From the NCBI GenBank assembly GCA_028281945.1, contig JANQIW010000168.1:1-64000 (forward strand): DNA of 64,000 nucleotides. The letters are read 5' to 3'. Shown here one piece after another: positions 44,835-55,751 of the stretch. The notes below the pieces were generated by a model. That model worked only from the letters and a program-made list of their open reading frames with translations, was not told the origin of the DNA and did not search any database. Positions within the stretch are counted from its first letter, which is position 1, and every line of letters starts with the position of its first letter. Origin of the DNA: Prochloraceae cyanobacterium PL24a_bin.78. Lineage in GTDB: Bacteria; Cyanobacteriota; Cyanobacteriia; Cyanobacteriales; JANQIW01. A program made the position numbers and the translations under genes.

Positions 44835-47444
44835 ATGTCTGATAATTTACAAATAATTACGGCAGAAGGAACTACAACAGTAGCACCTTCAGAAACATTA
44901 CCACTTACTATAACCTATACAACAGAAACTGATGATCCAGCTGAACCTGTTGATCCAACCTTAGTTGGGATCGGATTGCGTTTACATTTTGATTCTACTT
45001 TCTTAGGTTTTGATCTAGCAGAAGATTTAAGCGATGTTTTTGAATTTGCTTTGACTACTGATCCCCAAGTTTTACCCGATACAGAAGATTTCGATGGGGA
45101 TGCAAGTACAGATAGTTTTTTATTGGTAACTTGGGCAGATATCGCAGGGAATTGGCCTGGAGTAGTCCCACAAGATTTATACAACATTGAATTTACCGCC
45201 CCTGATACTGTAGGAACAACAACCCTCAATTTTACTGCGTCTTCATTAGCAGCAGGATTTGAACTAAGTGCTGAACCTGTAACATTTACAGTGAATAATT
45301 CTCCCGTTGTTGATGAAGAGATTGAGGATATAGATACAACTATCAATTCTCCTATTGATGATATTAACTTATTTGATGTTTTTGGTGATGCTGATGATGC
45401 CGAGGCAGATTTAACCTTCGCTGTATCTGAAAATACCAATCCTGAGTTATTAACCACTACGATCGATCCAGTTACAGGTCTTCTTTCTCTAGAATTGGCT
45501 CCTGATGCTTCTGGTACAGCCACAGTTACTGTAGAAGCAACTGATACCCTTGGAGGTGTTGCTACTGAAAGCTTTAGTGTTGTAGTTCCTCCTTCTGATA
45601 TACCTGTAGTTAATCTTAGTATTGATGCAGTAGAAGGCCTAGAATCAGATGCCCCAACTTTTACCCTTACTGCAACCACTGATATACCAGTAACTGGAGA
45701 TCAAACTGTTGAGTTGGCATTAGAAGGTGAAGCTGAAGATGGAGATTTTGTCGATCCTATCCCAGCGGTAATTACTATTTTAGATGGAGAGACTACTGGA
45801 GAAGTAACAGTAACTATCGTAGATGATGTTGATGCAGAAGGTAATGAAGACGCAACATTTACTATTGCCAATCCTAGTGATGGTTTAGCTTTGGGTGCAA
45901 TAACCACATTAACTTTTGATATTGATGATGATGAAAATAGTGCTCCTTTCTTAAATCCTATCGCTGTTGCTGGATTTGAAGATGAGGAAGTTATTTTTGC
46001 TGTTGACGATTTTACTAATGCTTTCCTAGATCCTGATGATGAGGACGATCTTGTCTCAATCACTATTGTAATTCCTGAAGAAATTTCTCCTATTCTTGAT
46101 GGGGATCTTTCAAATGGTGAGCTTTTAAATGATGATGAATTTATTACTGAAGAAAATAATATAATTCTAACTGCTGATTTAGATGATCTAACCTTTACAC
46201 CGGCTCCTGATTCAGTTGATGATGTTGTTTTCAGTGTTACTGGTTCTGATGGTGTTTTAGATTCTCCTTTTGCTGATGTTGTTATTTCTTTAATAGAAGT
46301 TAACGATCCACCTAGTTTCACTCTACCAGAAGATCCAGACCTAGTCTTTACTCCAGGAAGTGAAGTAACTATTGAGAGTTTTGCGACAGAAATTAGTGCA
46401 GGCCCAGCTTCTGAAGTTGGTCAAACTTTAGCTTTCGACGTTGCAGTTGAAGATGATGAAGATATTATCTTTACTGAAGATGGTTTACCAGCTATTGAAA
46501 TAATTACTGATGAAACAGGAGCAATCATAGGAGGGGATCTTACCTTTACTTTAGCTGATCCCACTGTAACTGATCCAGTAGATGTTGTTTTTACGGCTCT
46601 TTCTCCTACTGATACAGGTATTCTTCCCTTAATTGACGGAACTACTCTGATTGAAGGTCTTGTTTTCGATGCTACTCCAGCGGTAGAAGGTGTGGCAACT
46701 GCTACTGTTACTCTTTCTGATGATGGTGGTACTGAATTTGAGGGAATTGATATCAGTCCTGAGCAAAGTTTCACTATTACTAGCATTAATAATGTGCTTA
46801 TTAGCGTGGAAAATGATATCGCTTCAACAAGTGATGCTTTATTTGACAACCTTGTTGGTTTATATGAAGTTGTAGATGAAGATGGTGGTATTGAATTTGC
46901 AGGTAACGAAGCATTAGGACTACCTTCTGGAATTATTTCTCCTGATGGTGTTTTAACTCCCGATGATGAGACTCTTGATGTTATTCCTTTAGGAGCATCT
47001 GCATATGCTCAGGCAATCTTTGACAATGACTTGGATGGTGAATTCGATGCTGATAGCAATGGAGTCTTTATTCCTGACTTTGAGATTCGAGCAGGTTCAA
47101 ATGGAGATCCTCTTTTAAATACTACTTCTGGTGATGTTGTGGTTGATGGAGACGCTTTCTATGCACCTTTTGTTCTTGCTAATTCTGGTGCTCTTGGATT
47201 TGAAGGATTCTTCGCTCAAGAATTAAGTGAAGCTAGTGTGTTTAACAATCCTGCTGAAATTATTGAGGATCAAGTTGCTTACTTCACTTTCGTAGATGCA
47301 AACCCAGATGGTGTGGAACATATCGCCCAATTAAGTAGTGGTGCGTTTGGTTTTGAAGATTTACCAAGCAATATCATCGGTTTTGAAAGCGATAATGACT
47401 TTAATGATGTTGTATTCGATTTAGGTTTTGCTGTAACTGCTTAA
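44835..47444 (+). CDS. Secreted acidic adhesin-like protein with cadherin/Calx-beta and DUF4114 domains
   Basis: An 869-residue protein made of beta-sandwich modules: a cohesin-like N-terminus, cadherin-like repeats (NNSPVVDEEIEDIDTTI, NDPPSFTLPEDP), a Calx-beta-type module (about 250-360, VVNLSIDAVEG...VTIVDDVDAEGNEDATF), and a C-terminal DUF4114-type calcium-binding end (FESDNDFNDVVFDLGF). There is no signal peptide, which fits type I secretion. I find no lysine, no cysteine, only two arginines and no methionine after the first; the protein is extremely acidic. A role in surface or matrix binding in calcium-rich medium is inferred. Confidence 0.88.
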   Translation: MSDNLQIITAEGTTTVAPSETLPLTITYTTETDDPAEPVDPTLVGIGLRLHFDSTFLGFDLAEDLSDVFEFALTTDPQVLPDTEDFDGDASTDSFLLVTWADIAGNWPGVVPQDLYNIEFTAPDTVGTTTLNFTASSLAAGFELSAEPVTFTVNNSPVVDEEIEDIDTTINSPIDDINLFDVFGDADDAEADLTFAVSENTNPELLTTTIDPVTGLLSLELAPDASGTATVTVEATDTLGGVATESFSVVVPPSDIPVVNLSIDAVEGLESDAPTFTLTATTDIPVTGDQTVELALEGEAEDGDFVDPIPAVITILDGETTGEVTVTIVDDVDAEGNEDATFTIANPSDGLALGAITTLTFDIDDDENSAPFLNPIAVAGFEDEEVIFAVDDFTNAFLDPDDEDDLVSITIVIPEEISPILDGDLSNGELLNDDEFITEENNIILTADLDDLTFTPAPDSVDDVVFSVTGSDGVLDSPFADVVISLIEVNDPPSFTLPEDPDLVFTPGSEVTIESFATEISAGPASEVGQTLAFDVAVEDDEDIIFTEDGLPAIEIITDETGAIIGGDLTFTLADPTVTDPVDVVFTALSPTDTGILPLIDGTTLIEGLVFDATPAVEGVATATVTLSDDGGTEFEGIDISPEQSFTITSINNVLISVENDIASTSDALFDNLVGLYEVVDEDGGIEFAGNEALGLPSGIISPDGVLTPDDETLDVIPLGASAYAQAIFDNDLDGEFDADSNGVFIPDFEIRAGSNGDPLLNTTSGDVVVDGDAFYAPFVLANSGALGFEGFFAQELSEASVFNNPAEIIEDQVAYFTFVDANPDGVEHIAQLSSGAFGFEDLPSNIIGFESDNDFNDVVFDLGFAVTA

Positions 47445-47616
47445 GCTTCTTAAAAAGATTTTTTCTACCTAAGTCAATATCTGATTTCATAAAATATATA
47501 TGATTAATCCTAAACTGCATTTTTACTGTACTTGTAAAATCAGTAAGGGATTTTTTATTGGGAGAATATTATTGAAAAATATTATATAATTAACAAAAAT
47601 ACTTAAGAAATTTTTT

Positions 47617-47952
47617 ATGCAGTTAGGAAATTTATTTGGTTTATTAGATGTGCTACCACCTCTTAGATACAATGTCAACCCCCTATTAGCATTTTTTGTG
47701 GGAATTGTATCTGGTTTTCCTGGTTTAGGACTTCTATTTCTATCTTTAACAGACTTTATTATACCAACGGTTCTGCTTGGATTAATGGTACTTATTGGTG
47801 CTCTTACAGTGCCTCCTATAGCAATTCTTTTAACAGTAGGTTTAGCGAGTCCCTTACTCCCTTTCTATGTTGCCTTTTGTATGTTATTTCAAGGATTTTA
47901 TGGGTTTTTAAGGGCAGCTAATTCAAATCAGAGGAGAGGTGCTTGGGGGTGA
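47617..47952 (+). CDS. Hypothetical small membrane protein
   Basis: A 111-residue protein that I do not recognise. It has three or more hydrophobic spans (about 23-43, 46-62 and 64-95), rich in Leu, Gly and Pro (GFPGLGLLFL, VLIGALTVPPIAILL), and a short basic tail. It follows the DUF4114 gene by 172 bases but with no clear operon link. Confidence 0.6.
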   Translation: MQLGNLFGLLDVLPPLRYNVNPLLAFFVGIVSGFPGLGLLFLSLTDFIIPTVLLGLMVLIGALTVPPIAILLTVGLASPLLPFYVAFCMLFQGFYGFLRAANSNQRRGAWG

Positions 47953-48318
47953 ACAATGTAGTAGAAATTTAGGCATTGGTGATTGACCTAAAATCTCTAT
48001 GGTTAATGGAAAAACTCCTGACGCTAGTTATGACATTTTAAGGAAAAACACTTAGCTACCGTCAAATATTTTAACCCTTGTCTTTAATCCTTTTGATATC
48101 TTTTAGGATTTTGAATAGGGTATATTTTTCGGAGCTTTTTCAGTATTTTCTTTATTGTATTTTTTTACATCTTTACTACCCACTTTCGGCACGTCAAAAT
48201 GTAATATTAAAAGATTACGGCTTCAAAGTCAATTTGTGATCGCAAATCTTAAAAAACTTAGAGTAAAAATACTGATCACGATTGCAAAAAATCTAGATTT
48301 TCTATAATACTTACCATG
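47953..48318. other. Gene-free region downstream of the small membrane protein
   Basis: No coding sequence or RNA was recognised. A short frame (about 47999-48055) has gene-like codon use but no family likeness. The region separates convergent transcripts. Confidence 0.5.
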
Positions 48319-48984
48319 CTACAATTCGACGTGCGGAAGATGGATTATTATGGAAATTATATCGAAAAAATCATTCCAAGGTTGATAAGGTTTATTTTCT
48401 AGGTCAAGGTATTTACTTAATTTATCTCTTGCAAAAACTAGATCAGCTTTACGAGCAATATTAAGATCGGTAAGTGAATCTCCTATGGCGATGGTTTCTT
48501 GTGCTTTATATTGTTTCATCACTTCTGCTTTGGCTACTAATTCTGTTTCACCTTCAAATTCCTGATTGGGTACGACTAAATATTCTTGAGTTAAATCTAT
48601 ATTCATAGCAAAAATAGCAGTAACTCTTTCTATTAATGGTTTATTTCCTTTCAATTTTCGAGTCAAAACTCTTTTAACTATATCTTTTAAGCCACCAGAA
48701 ACTACTATACATTGTATCTTTTCCTCTTCTAGAAACTCTAAAAACTCTTCTAAACCATTACGAATGGGAAATCCATCACTAAATGCTATCATATCAGGAT
48801 AAATTTTAGCTGGGATGGATTGTAATAATTGTCTCACTGCAACTTTTAAATTTATATTTCGAGCGAATAATTCTGGTAAAATTTTTGCAGATAAATCTGG
48901 GGCAAATTCTGAAACCATTTCCACAAAGGTATCTACGGTAGTAATTGTGCCATCGAAATCGCAGAAAACTATTCTTTTTATCAT
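48319..48984 (-). CDS. HAD-IB family phosphatase (MtnX/phosphoserine-phosphatase-like)
   Basis: A 221-residue phosphatase. DFDGTIT (9-15) holds the nucleophile Asp; VVSGG is motif II; the conserved Lys and GDSLTDLNIA (motifs III and IV) follow. The sequence resembles MtnX-type phosphatases of the methionine salvage pathway and phosphoserine phosphatases. No other methionine-salvage gene is in the window, so the substrate is left open. Confidence 0.85.
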   Translation of the reverse strand: MIKRIVFCDFDGTITTVDTFVEMVSEFAPDLSAKILPELFARNINLKVAVRQLLQSIPAKIYPDMIAFSDGFPIRNGLEEFLEFLEEEKIQCIVVSGGLKDIVKRVLTRKLKGNKPLIERVTAIFAMNIDLTQEYLVVPNQEFEGETELVAKAEVMKQYKAQETIAIGDSLTDLNIARKADLVFARDKLSKYLDLENKPYQPWNDFFDIISIIIHLPHVEL

Positions 48985-49534
48985 TAGTAATAAGTAATAG
49001 GTAATAAATATTAAATAGTAAGTACTAATTGAATAGTAGATTTTAAGTTTACTCTTAAGTTTTTTTATCCAGTTATCAAATCTTACTTTTTCTTAATTAT
49101 ACCAAGGTTTGAATCATAATCAATAGTAATTTTTTAAGAATCAATAATAACTCTAATTTAATTTTTATTCAAAAAAATATAAATCTATCTAAGCCTGATA
49201 ACCTTCCTAGTTTAGATTTACAAGGGGTAAAAGTTTTACAAAGTGTCTTTTGACTAGTATGACAATCATTGAGTACAATTACTCAGCCAATAATTATAGA
49301 TATTTCCATCGTGAAAAACCTTCTGATTAGACTAATATACCTTAGGAATTTGGGAGTTTTTAATTATGGATTTTCAATTTAGTAATATGATTTTCGTATA
49401 ATTATCTTTGTAGTTATTGGTAAAGCAAAAAAACTTTAGTAGAATTGATTTTTTCCACTATTTTTTAAGCTATAATAAGCTTGATGATAACGATAATCAT
49501 TCTCATTTTTTGGTGTGTGAGGAGAATCAAAAAA
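48985..49534. other. Regulatory region upstream of the histidine-rich porin
   Basis: 550 bases without a gene. Its right end has a -10 box TATAAT (49471-49476) followed at once by a Zur/Fur-like operator, then a GAGGAG ribosome-binding site (about 49518-49523). No RNA structure was recognised in the left part. Confidence 0.7.
49486..49505 (+). promoter_or_regulatory. Zur/Fur-type operator overlapping the porin promoter
   Basis: GATAACGATAATCATTCTC (49486-49504) matches 17 of 19 bases of the Fur box GATAATGATAATCATTATC. Read in the 7-1-7 frame, 49491-49505 matches 14 of 15 bases of the cyanobacterial Zur pattern TGANAATNATTNTCA. It begins ten bases after TATAAT, so a bound repressor would cover the transcription start. 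Confidence 0.75.
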
Positions 49535-51304
49535 ATGTTTAAAACTAGCTATCCTAAAACTAACTATCAATGGTTAGTAAAATGTTCAACAATACTTCCA
49601 GTAATATTTAGTACAATGTTGCCTATTGCTGCTGTGGCACAAGTTACAGAAAATACAACAGATTCTGAAAGAATAGAGACATTACAAAGAATTGATAGTT
49701 ACTCATCTTATTTAAGAAAAAGATCAAAAAGAAATCAAGTAACAAATGTTTTTCAACTCAGAGATGTATCCCCAAGAGATTGGGCATTTGAAGCATTAAG
49801 AACTTTAGTTGAACGTTATGGCTGTATCGAAGGGTATCCTAACCGCACATTTAGAGGAAATCGAGCCTTAAGTCGTTATGAATTTGCCGCTGGTTTAAAT
49901 GCTTGTCTGCAACAAATAGAGCGTTTACTGGCTTCTAATCAATCAATTGTTCAAGAAGATATTCAACGTTTACAACGGCTACTAAGAGAGTTTGAAGCGG
50001 AATTAGCCTCTGTAGGCGCGAGAGTAGATAATCTGGAAGGGAGAGTGGCTTTTCTCGAAGATAATCAATTTTCCACTACTACCAAGTTAAGAGGTGAAGC
50101 TAGTTTTTCACTTAGTAGTGTTTTTGGAGAAGAATTTGCAGATGATAGTGGTGAAGAATTAGATAGCATTCCAGTATTCGATCACCGAGTGCGTTTTCAT
50201 TTTGATACCAGTTTTTCAGGAGACGATCTGTTAAAAGTACGTTTAGATTCACTAAATACTGTTCCTTTTGGTCCAGGTGAAGAGGGTTTTCCTAATATTA
50301 CCGGTACAAATGAAACTCGTTTAGCTTTCGATGAAAGTACGGATAGTTCTATTGTTGTAGGAAAATTATTATATAGCTTTCGTGTAGGAGAAGTTGGAGG
50401 AGGAAGTCATTCCCATGGTGGAGGAGGACATTCTCATGGTGGTGAAAAAGATAGTAGACACAGTCATGGACCGGGAGATTCCCAACTTTATGTAGTTTTC
50501 GATGCCGTTGGTGGAGAATTTAATGAAAACTTTGAAAACTTTAATGAAGCTTTTGCGGAAGAAATCACTGGTGCTATTTCCCGTTTTGGACGTTTTAATC
50601 CTATTTATTACCAAGGATTAGAAGGTATGGGCTTATCTTTGAATTATCAGTTTAATGATTTAATTGGGGTTTCGGCTGGTTATCTTGCGCCAGATGGTGC
50701 GGTACCAGAAGCTGGAGAAGGTTTATTTAATGGTAGTTTTGCGGCTATTGCCCAAGCAACTGTTGAGCCTACAGAGACTTTGGAATTTGGTTTAACTTAT
50801 GTTCGTGCCTTTTATCCTGGAGACGAAGTTGTGGTTTCTGGGGAAACTGGTAGTGAATTAGCCAATGAGCCTTTTGGAGATATTCCCACCGCTGCGGATC
50901 ATTTAGGATTGCAAGTGAGTTATCAACTGAATTCTTGGTTAACTGTTTCTGGTTGGGGTGGTTTGACTTTAGCTAATGCTGAAGATAATGGTGTTAATGA
51001 TGGGTTTGTGGTGGAGGAAGATGCTGATGCTACTATTTATAATTGGGCGGTTACTTTAGCTCTTCGAGATATAGGGAAAGAGGGTAGTTTATTAGGTTTT
51101 ATTTTCGGGCAACCTCCAAGGGTGAGTTTTAATGAAGGTGGGCCAGATGAGGATGAGGCATGGCATTTGGAGACTCAATATCGTTATCAACTGACTGATA
51201 ATATTGCTATTAATCCAGGCTTTTTTGTTATTCTAAATCCTGAAAATAATGATGAGAATACTGCTATTTATGTGGGTAGTATTCGTACTATTTTTGAGTT
51301 CTAA
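49535..51304 (+). CDS. SLH-domain OprB-type porin with histidine-rich loop, candidate zinc porin
   Basis: A 589-residue porin with a signal peptide (about 1-36, ending AVAQ), SLH domain (about 74-122), coiled coil (about 124-175) and OprB barrel ending TIFEF. An insert at residues about 291-311 carries six histidines in HSH-type pairs (HSHGGGGHSH, RHSHG); the porin at 3.8 kb lacks it. The insert falls between aligned phrases FRVGE and LYVVF and probably forms a surface or periplasmic loop that binds metal. The ATG at 49535 is preferred, since an in-frame upstream TTG start would overlap the operator. The Zur/Fur box suggests induction when zinc (or iron) is scarce. Confidence 0.93.
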   Translation: MFKTSYPKTNYQWLVKCSTILPVIFSTMLPIAAVAQVTENTTDSERIETLQRIDSYSSYLRKRSKRNQVTNVFQLRDVSPRDWAFEALRTLVERYGCIEGYPNRTFRGNRALSRYEFAAGLNACLQQIERLLASNQSIVQEDIQRLQRLLREFEAELASVGARVDNLEGRVAFLEDNQFSTTTKLRGEASFSLSSVFGEEFADDSGEELDSIPVFDHRVRFHFDTSFSGDDLLKVRLDSLNTVPFGPGEEGFPNITGTNETRLAFDESTDSSIVVGKLLYSFRVGEVGGGSHSHGGGGHSHGGEKDSRHSHGPGDSQLYVVFDAVGGEFNENFENFNEAFAEEITGAISRFGRFNPIYYQGLEGMGLSLNYQFNDLIGVSAGYLAPDGAVPEAGEGLFNGSFAAIAQATVEPTETLEFGLTYVRAFYPGDEVVVSGETGSELANEPFGDIPTAADHLGLQVSYQLNSWLTVSGWGGLTLANAEDNGVNDGFVVEEDADATIYNWAVTLALRDIGKEGSLLGFIFGQPPRVSFNEGGPDEDEAWHLETQYRYQLTDNIAINPGFFVILNPENNDENTAIYVGSIRTIFEF

Positions 51305-51405
51305 TTTTCTGGCAATTTGAATCATATTGAAGCGATTTTATAGGCTTTATTTTGATAATTGTTTGATAATTGTGATTCCTGTTTTTTTTTAGATGGTATA
51401 AAAAA

Positions 51406-51450
51406 GGTGATGGTTTTTTAACTTTTAGTTAATATTGCCATCCCTATTTT
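51406..51450. terminator. Bidirectional terminator between porin and Uma2 genes
   Basis: GGTGATGG and CCATCCC arms enclose AAC...GTT pairing, with T-rich sequence on the right and A-rich sequence on the left. It lies between two convergent stops and may serve both. Confidence 0.5.
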
Positions 51451-51469
51451 ATTGTTTTTAAAAATTTAA

Positions 51470-52252
51470 CTAATCTACATCTATGCCTAATGCCCGTAAT
51501 TGTTCTGCTAATTTTTCAGCTTTTTGTTCGGCAGATTCAGCTCGTTGCTTTTGAATTAAAGCTTCTTGTGCAGTATTTTCTATCTGTTGTTTGAGAGTTA
51601 AAACCTCTTCTTCTGGTAAAGGAATAAGATTTTTATTCGCATCAAACCACCGTAACCATTCTCTAGTGATTCCTTTATAATTTCCCTGCCAAACTCCTAA
51701 ATATAATTGGATTGGTTCGATCCATATCATCTTTTCAGTGAGATCTAATTCCTCATAATACTTTTTCATCAACTGAAATACTATTAATTGATCATTATAA
51801 CGATTGTAAACAATATAATAAGGTATCTTTAAAATCTGCTCATAAACTTCCCATTTAGTTGGTGGTTGGTTTATTTTGCGAATTTTTTCCCCTAAATCCT
51901 CATTTTCTGTGCCCGGAGATAATAATTCTATTACTACTATTGGGGTTACTTGTTCGTCCCAAACTACATAAGATAATCTAGAATCTTGTTTTTGATACAA
52001 ACGATCGACTCCTACAACTGCAAACCAATCTGGGCGTTTATACCAATTTGACTTGTTGGAATCATAATATAAATTCATATCCATTGCGGTAAACCTTTCT
52101 TCAGGGGAATAATTTGGTGGTTGAAAGGTTTCTCCTAACATTTGTGGTTGTAAAGCATGAAATTCGTCTGGCAAACCTGGCTCTTCTGGATCTTCACTGG
52201 GGAGATCATACATGGTTGGTAATGGTTTTTTTTGATAATTTTTCTGATACAT
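51470..52252 (-). CDS. Uma2-family endonuclease-like protein (DUF820)
   Basis: A 260-residue protein of a family greatly expanded in cyanobacteria, with a PD-(D/E)XK nuclease fold. Characteristic phrases are NLYYDSNKSNWYKRPDWFAVVG, TPIVVIELLSPGTENEDLGEK and YEQILKIPYYIVYNRYNDQL. A C-terminal coiled coil (about 215-255, LKQQIENTAQEALIQKQRAE) is common in the family. The biological role is unknown; members may act in DNA processing or be mobile-element hitchhikers. Confidence 0.92.
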   Translation of the reverse strand: MYQKNYQKKPLPTMYDLPSEDPEEPGLPDEFHALQPQMLGETFQPPNYSPEERFTAMDMNLYYDSNKSNWYKRPDWFAVVGVDRLYQKQDSRLSYVVWDEQVTPIVVIELLSPGTENEDLGEKIRKINQPPTKWEVYEQILKIPYYIVYNRYNDQLIVFQLMKKYYEELDLTEKMIWIEPIQLYLGVWQGNYKGITREWLRWFDANKNLIPLPEEEVLTLKQQIENTAQEALIQKQRAESAEQKAEKLAEQLRALGIDVD

Positions 52253-53565
<1,313 letters not shown>

Positions 53566-53590
53566 TTGCCAATTTTGGAGCAAGGGGTTT

Positions 53591-53839
53591 TTATTTTATT
53601 GCTTCTTGCTCTACATTCTTAATGAGGGTATCGCTACGCTTATTGTTGTATCCTTGATTGTTATCTTTTTTCTCTTCTGGAAATAATCCTACTAGAAATT
53701 GGTTAATATTTCCTCTGGTATTATAACTTGCTTCACTTAATGGGGATGGTAAAAATCGATCGCCTAGGGAAATAAAGACGATGAATAAGAAGGGTGATAC
53801 TGTGATTAGATTCCAAAAAAGATTTTTAATGGTTGCCAT
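53591..53839 (-). CDS. Small conserved hypothetical membrane protein
   Basis: An 82-residue protein with one N-terminal membrane segment (about 9-27, WNLITVSPFLFIVFISLG) followed by a short conserved stretch (SYNTRGNINQFLVGLFPEE) and a charged tail. I recall similar short proteins in cyanobacteria without a known function. It is convergent with ilvC, with about 25 bases between stops. Confidence 0.6.
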   Translation of the reverse strand: MATIKNLFWNLITVSPFLFIVFISLGDRFLPSPLSEASYNTRGNINQFLVGLFPEEKKDNNQGYNNKRSDTLIKNVEQEAIK

Positions 53840-54149
53840 AGTTAAAAAATTTTTAATTTTATAGGTGATTATCTTGATTTTTGCGTAATTACTCCTATAT
53901 TAAACATTTTTTTAGTATTTTTTTGCAGTGTAATATTTTTTTTATAGTTAATCTGGTTTTTCTTTAATAATGATAGACATCCTCGTGGGGGGAATGGGAG
54001 ATGGGGAGAATGGGAGATGGGGAGAATGGAAGAATGGGAGATGGGGAGAATGGGAAGAGTGGGAGGATTGGGGAGACTTGGAAAAAAAAGAGTGTATCTT
54101 AATCACTTATTACTTATTACTTAATCAACGATGGGGGAATGGGGAGAAA
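53840..54149. other. Gene-free region with dispersed repeat, copy 3 (partial)
   Basis: From about 53955, GGTTTTTCTTTAATAATGATAGACATCC matches the left end of the repeats at 18583 and 19768. It continues into a long GGGGAGAATGGGAGATGGGGAG array to about 54075; the right-end sequence of the other copies is absent. A short frame across the array encodes only low-complexity sequence. Confidence 0.85.
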
Positions 54150-55544
54150 TTACTTATTAATTATTAATCTTCCATAAATATTTTCCAATTGTGCTGCGAG
54201 GGAAATAATGGTTAATTCATCAGTCGGTTTTCCCACTAATTGAATACCTACAGGTAAACCATTCTTATTTAATCCTGTAGGAATAGCAATGGAAGGTAGC
54301 CCAGTTGCATTCATTGGAGGGCAGGGGAAAATCCAATTAATAATTTTTTCTAAGTTTTCTCTAGGATTTGAAGCATCTTCTTCCCCTATTTTAAAGGGTT
54401 CGTGCATATAAGTTGGCAGAAGTAAAACATCATAATACTCGAAAAAAGCAACAATTTCTCTAGAAATAACTTGCATTTGAGTTACAGCTTGTAAATATTC
54501 TCCCGCAGTACCAGATTGTTCTGCAATCCAACGATTCATAGGACTAAGTAAATTTAACGAAATTCCTGTAGCCATTACTCCTGCTTGCCAAACTTTCTGA
54601 AAGGGCTTAATTAGTTTACTAAAGTCAGGACAGTTTGGTTCAACAATATGACTCATATCACTGAGTAATTTGGCAGTTTTTTCCACACTTTCTCGACATT
54701 CTTCTGCTGCATCACCTACAGGCGAAAAAGAACTAGCAAAGGCAATCTTTAATTTTTTGGGAACTCGATTAGCTGCTTCATAAAAAGATATCTCAGGATT
54801 TCCTAACCAATAGGGATCTCCTATGATATACCCTGAGACCACATCTAAAAATGCTGCGGTATCTTGGACCGATCGAGCCATCCCTCCTTGAGTAGCAATT
54901 CCACTTTGATAATCTCCCACAGGGGCATTAGAAATCCTCCCTCTACTGGGTTTCAAACCTACCAAACCACAACAAAATGCTGGCCCTCGGATTGAACCTC
55001 CTCCGTCTGAAGCTGTGGCAATGGCACACAAACCTGCTGCGACTGCTGCTGCGGATCCCCCACTGGAGCCTCCTGGGGTATAGTCTAAATTCCAAGGATT
55101 GCGAGTTGGTAGAAATCCTTGAGGTTCGGTATAGGGCAAAGAACCTACTTCTGAGGTGGCTGTTTTCCCTAGAATAACAAATCCTGCCTGCTTTACTTTA
55201 GTTACAATTCCTTCATCATAAGCACTTATTTTATCTTTTAAGGCTGCTACTCCATAAGTACAAGGCATTTGGTTTACATTGTGGAGGTCTTTAATTCCTA
55301 TGGGTACGCCAAAAAAGGGTGGTAATTCTGTATTATCTTGAATTTTTGTTAGTTGCTCGGTTTTTACTTGTGCATCTGTGATAGCTTCTTCTCGTGCTAC
55401 GTAGTAATAGCTACCTATTTTTGGGTCAATTTTTTCTATTCTTTCTAGGTAAATTTCTACTAATTCTAAAGGAGATATTTGACGATCTCGAATTAGTTTT
55501 GCTTGTTCTACTGCTGGAGTAAAAGCCAATTCGGTTTGATTCAT
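54150..55544 (-). CDS. Amidase (amidase-signature family)
   Basis: A 464-residue hydrolase of amides. The Ser-cis-Ser-Lys triad is visible: Lys in FGVPIGIKDL, the first Ser in PGGSSGGSAAAVAAGL, and the nucleophile Ser in ATASDGGGSIRGPAFCCGLVGLKPSRGR. This resembles GatA but the neighbours are not gat genes, and the closing GLPVGIQLVGKP is common to the whole family. The substrate is unknown. Confidence 0.92.
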   Translation of the reverse strand: MNQTELAFTPAVEQAKLIRDRQISPLELVEIYLERIEKIDPKIGSYYYVAREEAITDAQVKTEQLTKIQDNTELPPFFGVPIGIKDLHNVNQMPCTYGVAALKDKISAYDEGIVTKVKQAGFVILGKTATSEVGSLPYTEPQGFLPTRNPWNLDYTPGGSSGGSAAAVAAGLCAIATASDGGGSIRGPAFCCGLVGLKPSRGRISNAPVGDYQSGIATQGGMARSVQDTAAFLDVVSGYIIGDPYWLGNPEISFYEAANRVPKKLKIAFASSFSPVGDAAEECRESVEKTAKLLSDMSHIVEPNCPDFSKLIKPFQKVWQAGVMATGISLNLLSPMNRWIAEQSGTAGEYLQAVTQMQVISREIVAFFEYYDVLLLPTYMHEPFKIGEEDASNPRENLEKIINWIFPCPPMNATGLPSIAIPTGLNKNGLPVGIQLVGKPTDELTIISLAAQLENIYGRLIINK

Positions 55545-55751
55545 GGGGAGATTAGTTATATTATTAGTTATGGTTGATTGATTCTTTTTGGCTTGACTTT
55601 ATCCTGTTGTTTACTATTTTATCATATTTTCTCAATTTCCATTGTTTTTATTTCTCCTCCATTTGAGAAAGGATAGATAGATTAAAATTTATAACAATTA
55701 TCAGAATAAAAAAAAATTCGTTTTTGGGTTTTTAGTCTTTAATTTTTTCTG

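Noticed and set aside
44915-46321. Long frames antisense to the DUF4114 protein gene
   Set aside because: Ser/Val-rich products arise from the strong Asp/Glu/Thr codon bias of the real gene.
53578-53611. GAGCAAG/CTTGCTC inverted repeat as ilvC terminator
   Set aside because: The stem is not followed by a T run and overlaps the end of the convergent gene; too weak to call.
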